Positions 34,008 to 44,783 of a stretch of DNA of 64,000 nt are shown piece after piece (position 1 is the first letter of the stretch; every line of letters starts with the position of its first letter). A program made the translations under genes and the position numbers. Source of the DNA: Pseudeuparius sepicola (lineage: Eukaryota > Arthropoda > Insecta > Coleoptera > Anthribidae); NCBI GenBank assembly GCA_963920635.1, contig OY987298.1:54291949-54355948 (forward strand), in the 5' to 3' direction. The notes under the pieces are model-generated. The model saw only the letters and a program-made list of their open reading frames with translations, was not told where the DNA came from and did no database searches.

Positions 34008-36507
34008 CATATATGTCTTTGGCTGGCTCTCTAGAATCGACCGATAATTTGTCTCCCGATTGTACAAGCAAAGCAAAACAAATGCGTACATTCGGACACG
34101 CACAGATATTCGTCTTCGTTTGTTGGACAGCCAGCGCCCAGTGTCTCCTGTGATTCCGACAACGATACCGGAATACCGACACCGCAGGCGTGCATTCAGC
34201 AACACCCCGGGGAACATACAGTAACCTACCTACTCATAAATTAGATGTGACAAGTACGAAATTCTAAAAAAATCAAATATTTTGTGGTTATCTACATTTT
34301 TTTTATGATAGATATTTGGAAAAAAGCATTTAACGCTGCCTTATTTTTCCGTCCCTTCCTGTTATTGGACATTTTTCTCAATTTGTCAGTTTGATATTTC
34401 AATTCCTCGAGAAAAACTATGAGTATATTTATTTTTCCCATAGCAATATTTAGATGTTGTGTACCTACTTAAACGTTAAGCCATATACTATATGGGGGGT
34501 ACTGGATTTCCCAAATATCTGCAATTACACGAAATATATAATGACTTGGCAACGCCGAAACCGATCTTCAAAAGCAGTAAAGTTGTCTCATAAAGGAGAC
34601 TAACATAGTATATAAAAAAGAGGGCCATTCGATTTTAAAAACTTAACTTTTTAGTTTTTCGCTAATTTCGCGACACCTTGTATATACCAAAACTTAAAAA
34701 TAATATGTTCCCTTGATTACAAACCGTTTTTATATGAAACTTTTGTAGGCCACCCTGTTTTTTTTTTTTCTAAATGGATTTTAAAGGCATCGATTAATTT
34801 AAATGTATTTATATATGCATATTTGTCTTGAAAATTGTTTATAATCGCCCCAAGATACCAAATAATATGAAGTTCTAAGTAAGTATTGTTACTTTTTGTT
34901 TTTCTATTATTTATTTTTAATATTGCTATTGATATATACATATATTTTTAGTATAGCTTATTGATATTTTTTCGTAGCCTTTTTGTTACAAGGTAAAGTT
35001 TGACATTTGTGTGATCCCAAATTAACCAACCGGTAACCGGAGTTACCGGCTTGATGGTTAACAGAAGAAATCAGAAATCCTCCTGTAATTTTGAGATGCT
35101 TTTAGGTACTATTCGGGTTAAGTACCAGAGCTGTTTGGTTAGTTTTGGAACATCAAACCAGAATTTTGTTTAATTTTGGACCATACCAAATAATAATAAT
35201 AAATAAAAATTAACTGTTGCTTTCTCATTAACTTCGATAGTAATTGGGAGTTTGAGCAATAGTGGAAAACTCACAAGATCTAGGTCATGTCATGGTGCTA
35301 GTCAAATCGTTTGAACACCATTTGATTTGATTTGTATAGCACCATGACCTACATGGTTGTGTATATAAATTTATTTACAAGTCAAAAGACAAATTTGTGA
35401 ACCTTTTAGGTTTTTCCCGTATGTCTCATTTTTGAAGGCGAAACAAAAATAGACGCCAGTCTGCATTAAAGCAGTACCTCCAAGAGGTATAGACAAATTA
35501 GCCTTATTAAAAATTCAAGACAGGTCTTTCGTTTTTTAATGGGTCACGTTACTTCTTATCTCGAATGGTAAAAGTAATTAACAAATGGTAATTTGTTATT
35601 GGAAAACTAATTAATAATGCAAAAAGTAATTACAGTTGCAAATTTGTTGTCCTTTTCGTGGTGATCCTTGCATTCTCTGATCAGTTTTCATGGAAAGTCG
35701 TGTGCATTTTTTATATAACAGAATTCCTACATATGGATTTAATGCCATAAAAATTATAATTGGAAAATTCTTCCTCTTAATTCTAAGTAATATGGCAGGG
35801 AAGGTTGTTATATATAGGTCACGTTGAGGGCCACTTGAAACGCACTTCCTTCAATAATTGGTGCAAATTATTACCACGTTATATTTTTGTTAAATCTGTA
35901 AAATAAGTAATGGGAAAATGTATTCATTCCTCTTTCCTGTATGAAGTCCACAGATTCAATCAATTCTTTTCAAGTTAAAAATGCAGTACACCAGACACCT
36001 TAAATTTAAATTAATTGTTCAATGAAGAGGGATTTTTCCTGGCATAGTAGATAAAGAATAATCAGTCGAAAAAAATACACTCCAGCCGTTAATTTATATT
36101 TACAGGTACAAAATCCATTCTTATTTAGGTAATTGTTAAGTACAACCATTATACCTAATATGCATTTGTGGTAGTAAAGCTGTTTATTTATTTAAATCGC
36201 CGAAGGTGTAATTTTATTGATTTCCTTGACCGTGACTGTATAATTATATTATATGTACATTCTAATGATTCATCAGGTTGCACACCATGGTTCAATTATT
36301 TAGTTTTATATTTACTCGTATAATAAAAATTAGTCAGATTTTTATTATTAACAAATTTATTGTAAATATTAATTAATTAATATTTAATAACTAAAAAAGT
36401 TTAATAAAAAATGGAAATACTATTGTCTTTCAGTAATTTTGTTGTTCTGTGCTTTCACTTCATGGCAATACTATACTTTTTCTCATATTCATTTTTGAAT
36501 TTTTTAG
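34008..36507. other. Probable upstream intron of the Src gene; no other gene seen
   Basis: No coding exon is recognised. Isolated terminus-like CACCTTG-TATATA (34668-34680) and CACCCTG (34750) mark worn repeats. A hairpin at about 35281-35360 pairs AGGTCAT..ATGGTGCTA with its complement, and 35025-35062 holds AACCGGTAACCGG/CCGG.. repeats. The 3' end (36485-36507) is a polypyrimidine tract and AG that serve the exon at 36508. Confidence 0.5.
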
Positions 36508-36629
36508 ATGGTACTTCAGGAAGATTAAACGTATTGAGGCAGAAAAGAAACTACTCCTACCCGAGAACGATCATGGTGCTTTTCTGATTCGTGATTCAGA
36601 AAGCAGACACAACGACTATTCCTTATCAG
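36508..36629 (+). CDS. Src42A: Src42A-type tyrosine kinase, exon with first half of SH2
   Basis: The exon completes one codon with its first base and then encodes [14 protein letters not shown], then LLLPENDHG and [17 protein letters not shown], 40 full codons plus one base. FLIRDS is the FLVRES-type phosphotyrosine pocket of SH2; its Arg contacts the phosphate. The wording matches Drosophila Src42A rather than Src64B, as I remember the two proteins. Upstream is TTTTTTAG; downstream is G|GTAAG. The first base, A, fits a Pro codon (CCA) before Trp as in Src42A. The product is a membrane-associated non-receptor tyrosine kinase acting at adhesion and signalling sites. The SH3 and N-terminal exons are not in the window. 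Confidence 0.95.
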
Positions 36630-37861
36630 GTAAGAAAATCTCTGTTTTTGGACAACCATCTAACATCACAGTAATTGATATCTTACCTGAAGCTTTCGTT
36701 AGTGTGTTTTTCTTATATAGCATTCATACTCGTACAGTGTACAGGGTGTCCCATTTTGGGTGTTTTTCTCAAAAATCTCGGCTATTATTAAAGCTAGAGG
36801 GTTGCGGTTTTCACGTCACCGTACTACTTTTTTGAGAGGAATTTGACGGACCAATCAGATTTTAGATAAGTTTTATAGTTTCCGCGCATTGGCGCAGGAC
36901 TGAAATTTTCGATTTTTTGGAAACCTCTCTCCTGGCTACAACTTATATATTATATCGACAAATTTAATCAACTATTTTTATAGATTTTTTGGCGTAGAGT
37001 CGAATGGAATAATTAGTTTTTTGGTGGCGTTAATAGTTTTTGAGATATGAACTATGGTTTCCATTTAAAAATATATATAACTTTGGTTCATATCTCAAAA
37101 ACTATTAACGCTACCAAAAAACTAATTATTCCATTCGATTCTACGCCAAAAAATCTATAAAAATAGTTGATTAAATTTGTCGATATACAGCGTGATCAGT
37201 TAAGGGCGGCCCTCGGCCATTTCTCGGGAACTATGCAAGTTAGAAAGATGCGGTAAAAAAAAATGTTAATAAATGTGACCCAAATAATTTCAATGAAAAT
37301 GTTTTCAAGTTCCTTCGTTTGCCACCAGGGGGCGAATTCACCATTTGAAATTTTTGAGAAAATCGAAGAAATATGGACGTTTGCTGAATGGCGCCCCCTA
37401 GCGTTGAACATATTTATTAATTTGTCTAAGGGCGGTAAATTCTCCTTAAAACACTCTTTAATATTAGCTATAGTTTGCTGAATTCGGTTTAGGCTTATTC
37501 GAGATATGACGTCTTGAATTTTTAACACCGCTTTCCTTCGTAGCGCTGTTGCCGTAGCAACCACGAAAAAATTGTTTAAACAAAAATTGTAGAGAATTTT
37601 GGGGAGGTTCTAAAAATACTATTTCAGATCCGGATAAGGTAGGTGATTTGTGGAGAAAAAGACAGTTTTATACAACAACATGATGAATTCGCCCCCTGGC
37701 GGCAAACGAAGGAACTTGAAAACATTTTCATTGAAATTATTTGGGTCAAATTGTTTGGGAAGGCATCCATTATAGGTAGTAGATTCAAAAATACTGATGT
37801 AGAGCAAAAGCAATAAAATAGTCTGTATAACCTATAAATCTATTTTATTTGTTCTTTTCTG

Positions 37862-37906
37862 GTTACCGGTTTCGCAAGCTACAAAGTTGCTTGCATCTTC
37901 AGACCA
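37862..37906 (-). ncRNA. Hammerhead-like ribozyme motif, left arm
   Basis: The minus-strand copy, identical to the one at 38184-38228: core CTGAAGA (complement 37896-37902), a stem of GCAAGC/GCTTGC, then GAAAC (complement 37869-37873). See the right-arm entry for the fold. Confidence 0.5.
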
Positions 37907-38183
37907 CTAAAAAAGAGGGATGGTAGGGATCAGTACAGTCCCAAGTGACAAAGTCAAACACTTTAAAAAACATTAAATAAAATTATTACAATTAAAAAAT
38001 ATCCAAAAATATTTCTGCTAAATACCAACAATTAAAAACAAACAATTGTTTGCCTTAATTGTTGGTATTTAGCAGAAATATTTTTGGATATTTTTTAATT
38101 GTAATAATTTTATTTAATGTTTTTTAAAGTGTTTGACTTTGTCACTTGGGACTGTACTGATCCCTACCATCCCTCTTTTTTAG

Positions 38184-38228
38184 TGGTCTGAAGATGCAAG
38201 CAACTTTGTAGCTTGCGAAACCGGTAAC
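38184..38228 (+). ncRNA. Hammerhead-like ribozyme motif, right arm
   Basis: In order: TGGT (stem I), CTGAAGA (38188-38194), one extra T, stem II GCAAGC with loop AACTTTGTA and GCTTGC, GAAA (38217-38220), CCGG as a minimal stem III, TA as the expected UH cleavage position, then ACCA pairing with TGGT. All conserved hammerhead core bases are present; the extra base before stem II is atypical. Hammerheads with very short stem III are known in Penelope-like elements. This is a fold by eye, not a computed one. Confidence 0.5.
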
Positions 38229-38598
38229 CAGAAAAGAACAAATAAAATAGATTTATAGGTTATACAGACTATTTTATTGCTTTTGCTCTACATCAGTATT
38301 ATTTGGGTCACTTTTATTAACAATTTTTTTCCCGCATCTTTCTAGCTTGCATACTGCATAGTTCCCGAGAAATGGTCGAGGGCCGCCCTTAACTGATAAG
38401 TTGTAGCCAGGAGAGAGGTTTCCAAAAAATCGAAAATTTCAGTCCTGCGCCAAAGCGCGGAAACTATAAAACTTATCTAAAATCTGATTAGTCCAAAATT
38501 CCTCTCAAAAAAGTAGTACAGTGACGTGAAAACCGCAACCCTCTAGCTTTAATAATAACCGAGATTTTCGAGAAAAACACCCCAAATGGGACACCCTG

Positions 38599-39450
38599 TA
38601 CAGGGTGGGCCAAATTGGACACTGTTTTAAAGGGAAACTCCTATTTTTGACGGAGATAGACGAAAACTGATATCGGTGTCTGAGACTCATTTTTTTTATG
38701 ATAAACACCGCAAATCGATATCTGTCACCGTTCTTGAGTTACAGGGCGTTTTTCGAAAAGTGGCCGTAATTTTTTTCGGGTTGTGTTTGTGTAAAAGCAT
38801 TTCTAAAGCACTTTTTTTACGTAGAATCCAATGCAGCTACTAATTTTTTTTTTCAAGTCGATGGTTTAAGAGTTAATGATGAAAACATTATTTTTTTAAT
38901 AGAGCAAAAAATTATTATTCCGAATTTATATAACACTTAATGATTTACCTACTTAGGAAGTTATCAATTACTAATAGCTTTTATGATTGCACCTGTAATT
39001 GGAGGCGCTCCCTTTCAACCAGTACGATAGTAGAATTTGAATGATACTGCTAACTGTCAAATTGTAATTAATTCCTATTTGTAAATAAATCTCTTGATTA
39101 TAGGAAATTACAAATAAATTTGTTTTTTGAGTTTTCGGAGAATAAATCTTCCTCCTTTCTCAAAGATCATGTCACGTCAAAGTGAAATGACAGATTGACA
39201 CTTAATTGACACTTTGACGTGACGTTATCTTTGAAAAAGGAGGAAGATTTATTCTAGGAAAGCTCAGAAAACAAATTTGTTGAAGATATTTTTTTAGTTA
39301 CCAGTTCAAAATTTAGTTCATTTACTGTTAAGAATTTATTAATCTTCCAGACAACTTGAAAAAGTTGTCTTTTAACCAGTTTGGTGGCGAAAAAGCCAAT
39401 TAAAATTCAATTATTGATAACTACTTAACTAAATCATTAATTTTTCGTAG
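38599..39450. mobile_element. Partial copy of the 15599-17122 mariner-like family
   Basis: It starts at the TA shared with the right end of the preceding element: CACCCTG-TA-CAGGGTGGGCC. From 38601 to about 39010 it follows the left arm of the 15599 element with deletions. Then come a hairpin (39100-39285, arms with TCCTCCTTT...AAAGAT and CACGTCAAAGTG) and a short right-arm remnant near 39400-39450. The right terminus is missing. Confidence 0.7.
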
Positions 39451-39530
39451 ATAGTTTCCGACCATGAGTTTTTCTATTAAACTACGTTTCCATCTTGTAG
39501 GTCATCAGTTTTTTTTTTTTTTTTTAATTT

Positions 39531-39575
39531 TATCGCGACGTTTCGACCCTTATCTTGGTCATCATCAGGCTAAAA
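39531..39575 (-). ncRNA. Hammerhead-like motif (minus strand)
   Basis: The minus strand reads CTGATGA (complement 39562-39568), extra T, GACC-AAGATAAG-GGTC as stem II, GAAACG, then TC at the UH position (GAAAC complement 39540-39544). Stem I pairing is weak (GC/GC plus an A/T run). Confidence 0.4.
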
Positions 39576-39781
39576 AGAACACAAGTGCAATTAAAAAACT
39601 AGCATTAGAAAAGTATTAAAAACATTTTACAGATTTCTTGATTTAAAGCTAATGATTCAAAAAGGTACTTTCTGGAAGTGTACACATAATGAGACAATAT
39701 ATATACAATGTACAAAAAGTATACAATGTGCAGTTAGAATGAGCGTAATTATGAACGGATGCAAGAAAAAAATGTGTGTTA

Positions 39782-41217
39782 TACAGGGTGTCCCGAAATT
39801 AGCCTGCCATAATTTACCAGCGTATTCTACGACCTAAAAAAATGAAAAAAGTTCCTATAAACATGGCCTCAAAAATGCCCCCTAATGGGGCTATAGCCCC
39901 CGAAAGGGGCAATTTCACAAACTGTTTTTTCTAAATATTTCCAGAACGAACAAAGATAAAATTCTGAAATTAGGTATGTGATGTACCTGTGAGATTTGGC
40001 ATTTGCTGAGGTAGCGATAGTTAGACATTCTTAATCATAGGCGTCCTAAATGGGGGGTTAAGAGGTTAAAATGCCCTAAATTCTTTGAGTGCGCTTTTTC
40101 TCTAAATTTATTGCTAAATTATAAAATTTCAGGGTATTCTACGAAAAAATGGTGCTCTTGTTGAACTTTGATAGCGTGCACCGTTTTCGAGTAAAAACGT
40201 ATTGAAATTTTTTTGCAGAGGGCCATGAAAATGCGTATTAGAAATTAGCCTGCTATATTTTACCAGCGTGTTCTGCGACCCAAAAAAAAATGAAAAAGTT
40301 CGTATAAACATGGCCTCAAAAATGCCCCCTAAGAGGGCTATAGCTTCCGAAATGGACACTTTGGCAAACGGTTTTTTCTAAATATTTCCAGAACGAGCAA
40401 AGATAAAATTCTGAAATTTGGTATGTGACATACCTGTGAGAATAAATCATGAAAAAAGCGCACAAAAAAATTTAGGATATTTTAACCCCTTGATCCCCCT
40501 TATTTGGGACGCCTATGATGAAGCATGTCAGTCTATCTCTACCTAGACAAACGTCAAATCTCACAGGTATATCACACACCAAATTTCATAATTTTATCTT
40601 TGTTCATTCTGGAAATATTTAGATAAATCCGTTTGCCAAAGTGTCCATTTCGGGGGCTATAGACCCCTTAGGGCACTTTTTTGAGGCCATGTTTATAGGA
40701 ACTTTTTTCATTTTTTTGTATCAAAAAACGTGGTGGTAAATTATGGCAGGCTTATTTCTAATAGGCATTTTCATGGCACTCTGCAAAAAATTTTAAAAAC
40801 GAGTTTACTCGAAAACGATGCATGCTATCGAAGTTCAACAAGAGCACCTTTTCTTCGTAGAATACCTTCAGCTTTCATAATTTCGCAAGAAATCTAAAAA
40901 AAAAGAAAACAAAAAATTTTTAGGGTAATTTTAACTCCTGAACCCCCCCTTCGGGACGTCTATGATTAAAAATGTCTAACTATCGCTACCTCGGTAAATG
41001 TCAAATCTCACAGGTACATCACATACCAAATTTCAGAATTTTATCTTTGTTCGTTCTGGAAATATTTATAGATCCCGTTTGTGAAACTGCCCCTTTCGGG
41101 GGCTATAGCCCCATTAGGGGGCATTTTTGAGGCCATGTTTATAGTAACTTTTTCAATTTTTTTAGGTCGTAGAACACGGTGGTAAATTTGGGCAGGGTAA
41201 TTTCGGAACACCCTGTA
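39782..41217. mobile_element. Snap-back element with duplicated arms (CAGGGTGTCCCG ends)
   Basis: TA-CAGGGTGTCCCGAAAT at 39782 and the complement ending 41215-TA. The arm unit (ACATGGCCTCAAAAATGCCC, GGGGCTATAGCCCC, CAGAACGAACAAAGATAAAA) occurs four times, two per orientation: from 39784, from 40230, and the inverted copies before 40760 and 41215. It can therefore fold as one long or two shorter hairpins. No coding content. Confidence 0.8.
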
Positions 41218-41218
41218 T

Positions 41219-41988
41219 ATTATTAGATTGGACTTACCTACAGAATAAAATTGAAATTTTTTTTATTAAGATGTTAAATGTTGTGTTTTTATGGTGTAAT
41301 AAAAGAAGACAACATTTGTTTTGTAAAAAGGGGGGAAAACTTTTAATTGTTAAGATGACATGGTTGAGTACGCAAACGATATTGGTATGGTACTGTTAGA
41401 AAACTGTGTTTTTTATAGAAGTGCATTTTTTTATATTTTTTATGATAATACGAAGATTGAAGGAGGCATACATGTTACGCCGGTGCCAATGAAAATGACT
41501 TTTTAAAAAAAGGAATATTTATTTGTTTTAACTTTATACACTGGTTTGCGATATTAGCTCGTCGAATGGCACACAACGTAACTTGAAGTAGTAGAAACTA
41601 ATTCGACTAAGAACTAGGAACTGAGAAAGAAGAAGAACTAAGAACTAAGAATGCTCGGTTTCTGGGTTTCGAAGTATTTATAGGGAGACAAAATGCTTAG
41701 GCAAGCTTCTGGATCTTTTCTAGAGAAAAACATCTACAAGTGTAATTTGATTAAGGAACTATTGTCTGCAGAAATCTGAATACAGGAAAGAGTCAGCAGT
41801 TCTTAAAAGTGGTAAACATGATAAGTAAAGTAATGCGTAGTTTTCGTGAAACGTCAGGAATATTCTGGATGTAACATACATGTCGCCAACTGTGAGTGAG
41901 AAGGTAAACTACTTAAAATTTGGGAAAGAAAGGTATATACATGAAGGTGCATATACCTTTCTTTCTAGGTAAGTCCAATCTAATAATA
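41219..41988. mobile_element. TIR element with ATTATTAGATTGGACTTACC ends
   Basis: About 22 bp at 41219 (ATTATTAGATTGGACTTACC) recur inverted at 41967-41988, enclosing 0.77 kb without recognised coding sequence. A small hairpin (AAAGAAAGGTATAT and complement) lies just inside the right end. It directly adjoins the preceding snap-back element. No clear target duplication, class unknown. Confidence 0.55.
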
Positions 41989-42069
41989 TATAACACACAT
42001 TTTTTCTTGCATCTGTTCATAATTACGCTCATTCTAACTGCACATTGTATACTTTTTGTACATTGTATA

Positions 42070-42789
42070 TACAGAGTGTCTCACTTAAGAGTGAAACAAC
42101 CCTATAATTTCTTTAACTTTTAACCGACCAGAACGAAATTTTTACCAAAGGTAGATGGCATTGTTGCCTACTTATTTCCAAAAAATTAGTTGCCTACTCC
42201 AAAGTCAAAGCCTCCTGCGATACCACAAACGAGGCTAAAAATCCGAAAGTCATATTAGGCATTTTTCTTTTCAAAAAAATTTACTAGGAAAAGTTGTTCA
42301 GAATTGATTCAGAACCTTAAATCCAAAATTTTGTCAAAATAAAAAAATATTAAATAAATAAAATTTAAGTAAAAATTTAAAATTTAAATTTTTAAAATTT
42401 GTTTTGTAGCTTTTATTTTAAAATAATTACTTTATGAAAACAATTTGCCTTCAAAACTTCCATCGCACACTTTTCTAAACACAGAAAATTATTAAATTGC
42501 TGTTTTTGGAATTTAATTTTTTTAAATTAATATTTTTTAATTTTGACAAAATTTTGGATTTAGGGTTTCAAATCGATTCTGAACAACTTTTTACAGTAAA
42601 TTTTTTTAAAAAAATGCCTTATATAACTTTCGGATTTTTAACCTCGTTTGTGGCATCGCAAGTGGCTTTGACTTGGAGTAGGCAACTAATTTTTTGGAAA
42701 TAAGTAGGCAACAATGCCATCTACCTTTGGTAAAAATTTCGTTCTGGTCGGTTAATAATTCAAGAAATTATAGAGTGAGACACTCTGTA
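42070..42789. mobile_element. Snap-back element, CAGAGTGTC variant
   Basis: TA-CAGAGTGTCTCAC at 42070 and complement GTGAGACACTCTG-TA ending at 42789. Arms share GGTAGATGGCATTGTTGCC, TTAACCGACCAGAACGAAAT-type and GTAGGCAACTAATTTTTTGG sequences. A half copy is at 5565-5740. No coding content. Confidence 0.8.
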
Positions 42790-42889
42790 TACTGTAAGTA
42801 CCTTTTTGAATCATTAGCTTTAAATCAAGAAATCTGTAAAATGTTTTTAATACTTTTCTAATGCTAGTTTTTTAATTGCACTTGTGTTT

Positions 42890-42936
42890 TTTTTAGCCTG
42901 ATGATGACCAAGATAAGGGACGAAACGTCGCGATAA
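42890..42936 (+). ncRNA. Hammerhead-like motif (plus strand)
   Basis: CTGATGA (42898-42904), extra T, GACC-AAGATAAG-GGAC (one mismatched pair in stem II), GAAAC (42922-42926), G, then TC at the UH position. A partner of the 39531 motif in the opposite arm. Confidence 0.4.
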
Positions 42937-42999
42937 AATTAAAAAAAAACCTGATGACCTACAAGATGGAAACGTAGTTTAATTAAATCATTAATTGTA

Positions 43000-43212
43000 A
43001 TACAGGGCGAGTTTTTTTGGTGTTCAGTATGGGGATCTCGGAAACTAGCCGAGATAGAAGCAAGGTTAAATGGGGAAAGAATTGCAGTCTTGTGGGCCCA
43101 ATTTAACGCGCCTTGTGGATTTTTGAAAAAAAGTCAGCTTACTAGATTAAAAAATCCACAATGCGCGTTAAATTGGGCCCACAAAACTTCAATTATTTTC
43201 CCATTTAACCTG
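43000..43212. mobile_element. Deleted copy of the 17667-19434 snap-back family
   Basis: TA-CAGGGCGAGTTTTTTTGG, GGAAACTAGC, AAATGGGGAAAGAATTGCA and GGGCCCAATTTAACGCGC are shared with the 17667 element. Short inverted arms meet near 43143. The right terminus stops at CCCATTTAACC without CACCCTG. Confidence 0.7.
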
Positions 43213-43540
43213 TATAATGATGCAAACCATGCCAGTGTCCAATAACCCTAGACATTTATGATTAAATACACTTATTCAGATAGAGCAACAATGCTTTTTG
43301 TGTTCAAATTTTTGCAGTGATCTGTGTAACATTATCATTTTACATTACCAGTCAGTTGGTGGTTTGCTTTTCTATAATAGTAATGTCTACTGTTGTGTTC
43401 TGTCATTCTGTCTTTAAACAGACAACAGTTTAAACATTCAGTGTACCCTAATATTGATATTGTGTATCAAAACGACATTCAGCCACATATTTGCTGTCAT
43501 TCACGTTCATTCGCCGATGTTCGTTTGGTGTAAATGTAAC

Positions 43541-43830
43541 TTAAGGGGGGGTTGCCAACAGAGAAAGTGAGGTTAGATTTCGTATTTTTTTAAGTTGTAT
43601 AGCATAAAATCTAATAACATTTTACCTGGCAAAAATTTAATACAAACATTTATGCCTTCATTTTAATCATAAGATCTTAAAAGCATATGCACTGGAATTA
43701 TTATTTTTCCCGAGGTTTTCATAACCTATAAAACAAAACTTTGCTTGTAAGATCTTATGATTAAAATGAAGGCAGAGATGTTATATACGGAATCTAACCT
43801 CACTTTATCTGTCGGCAACCCCCCCCTTAA
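43541..43830. mobile_element. TTAA palindromic MITE, family GGGGGGTTGCC, complete copy
   Basis: The body is 43545-43826 (282 bp) between two TTAA. Ends are GGGGGGGTTGCCAACAGAG and the complement of GGGGGGGGTTGCCGACAGA. It lies about 50 bp before the second SH2 exon. TTAA target use suggests piggyBac- or Kolobok-type mobilisation. Confidence 0.85.
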
Positions 43831-43878
43831 CGTCACAAGTACCTAGAGTAAAATTATTAACTTTATTTGCACTTCTAG

Positions 43879-44042
43879 TCAGAGATGGAGACACTGTTAA
43901 ACACTACAGAATTAGGCAACTTGACGAAGGAGGATTCTTCATTGCTCGTCGGACCACATTCCGCACACTTCAGGAGCTGGTGCAGCACTACAGTGATGAC
44001 GCGGATGGCCTGTGCGTCAACTTATGCAAACCTTGTGTTCAG
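43879..44042 (+). CDS. Src42A: Src42A-type tyrosine kinase, exon with second half of SH2
   Basis: After two bases completing a Val codon it encodes RDGDTVKHYRIRQLDEGG, FFIARRTTFRTLQELVQHYS and DDADGLCVNLCKPCVQ, ending on a codon boundary before GTAGGT. HYRI and FFIARRTTF are the central SH2 strands, HYS the helix B end, and KPC the conserved SH2 end of Src kinases. The acceptor is CACTTCTAG. With 36508-36629 it forms a full SH2 apart from its first few residues. Confidence 0.95.
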
Positions 44043-44783
44043 GTAGGTCATCTAATCGAATTATCTGAATTTAATCGGTTTAGTGAAAAATATAATTGAG
44101 GGAAACATTGATTTAAAGTGTTATCAAGTCCGATTACAAATTGCAACATAATATGGTAATATCACTAATATTGAAGGAAAAATCTAAGAATGGTGATTAA
44201 CTTTTAATATCAATAAATTTAGAAGTCTGTCTATTGCATCATTTGTGTTTACTTCCATATCCTGCTCATTATCCATTTGTGACATTTAAGATGGATTTCG
44301 AACTTAAGTACCTAATAACGTAATTTTTAATAAGGCCTGTCAATTATCATTGCCTGCTTTTTTAAAAAGTTTGCAAGATAGTTGTTCTAGAGATTTTATA
44401 TCTTGATGTTTCCTCTGACAAAACCGATTTAGTAGAAGAATAGAGAACAGTGTCCTTATTGCAGTTGGCAGTTAAATTATTCATTTAGTGATAAATTTTT
44501 ATATCTTGGATCTTGGCCTTACTTTTAAAGTTATTGGTATTTGTGCATGTGCAAATTAAAAAATCCATTTTAGTCTTGGAAAACAAAAATTATCTTGTCG
44601 TAAACTATTAAAAATCTAATAATGAATATTCCCTTTCTAAATATTCCTTCTTTAAATTTTTGTTTCAAAATCGTTATTTAATTTATCATTTTTTTATTTT
44701 CCTTCAACAGCTATTGGCTAACATATTTTGATATTTGTTGTTTCATTTTAATTTACTAATAATTCTTATATTTACGAATGCAG

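Larger units (their letters stand above)
37790..38300. mobile_element. Near-perfect 511-bp palindrome with hammerhead-like motifs
   Basis: Two arms of about 246 bp (37790-38035 and 38055-38300) match with no difference that I could find by eye. They start AATACTGATGTAGAGCAAAAG and meet at a centre of about 19 bases. Each arm contains one hammerhead-like core. The surrounding older repeat is split cleanly by it: TTCAAAAATACTG on one side, ATTTGGGTCA on the other. The inverted arrangement with ribozyme-like motifs recalls inverted terminal copies of Penelope-like elements, but no reverse transcriptase is present. Confidence 0.8.
36740..38600. mobile_element. Snap-back element (CAGGGTGTCCC ends) with nested insertions
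   Basis: Outer arms 36742-36945 and 38395-38598 pair (GGTTGCGGTTTTCACGTCAC, AAACCTCTCTCCTGGCTACA and complements). Between them lie another palindrome (36949-37190, arms with CTATTTTTATAGATTTTTTG and TACGCC), a second inverted-repeat element with TATACAGCGTGATCAG...GGGCGGCCCTCG ends (37185-38395), and inside that the palindrome 37790-38300. No transposase was recognised; a 122-codon minus frame at 37196-37564 lacks any known domain. Confidence 0.8.
39478..42990. mobile_element. Large inverted-repeat element with hammerhead-like motifs in both arms
   Basis: The left arm 39478-39782 and the split right arm (41985-42070 and 42789-42990) are complementary: AAACTACGTTTCCATCTTGT, TTAAAGCTAATGATTCAAAA, GCAGTTAGAATGAGCGTAAT and complements. 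Three elements interrupt it: 39782-41217, 41219-41988 and 42070-42789. Each arm carries a TCATCAG/GTTTC or CTGATGA/GAAAC motif, and a poly-A/T run lies beside it. Confidence 0.7.
36630..43878 (+). other. Intron (7.2 kb) splitting the SH2 domain
   Basis: It begins GTAAG and ends CTTCTAG. Almost all of it is inverted-repeat mobile elements (36740-43212) plus a TTAA MITE (43541-43830), so the nascent transcript should contain several hairpins of hundreds of base pairs. Phase 1 junction: the G at 36629 joins TC at 43879 to give Val. Confidence 0.9.

Noticed and set aside
1..36507. SH3 and N-terminal exons of the Src gene
   Set aside because: I looked for the DWW-type SH3 motif and an MGNC/MGxxx myristoylation start and found none. 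They are probably upstream of the window.
36630..36835. Continuation of the SH2 frame past 36629
   Set aside because: GTAAG follows the exon, and the extension runs into the arm of a snap-back element. The true continuation is at 43879.
37196..37564. 122-codon minus-strand ORF as a transposase
   Set aside because: It covers arms and non-coding repeat DNA, and no transposase motif could be found.
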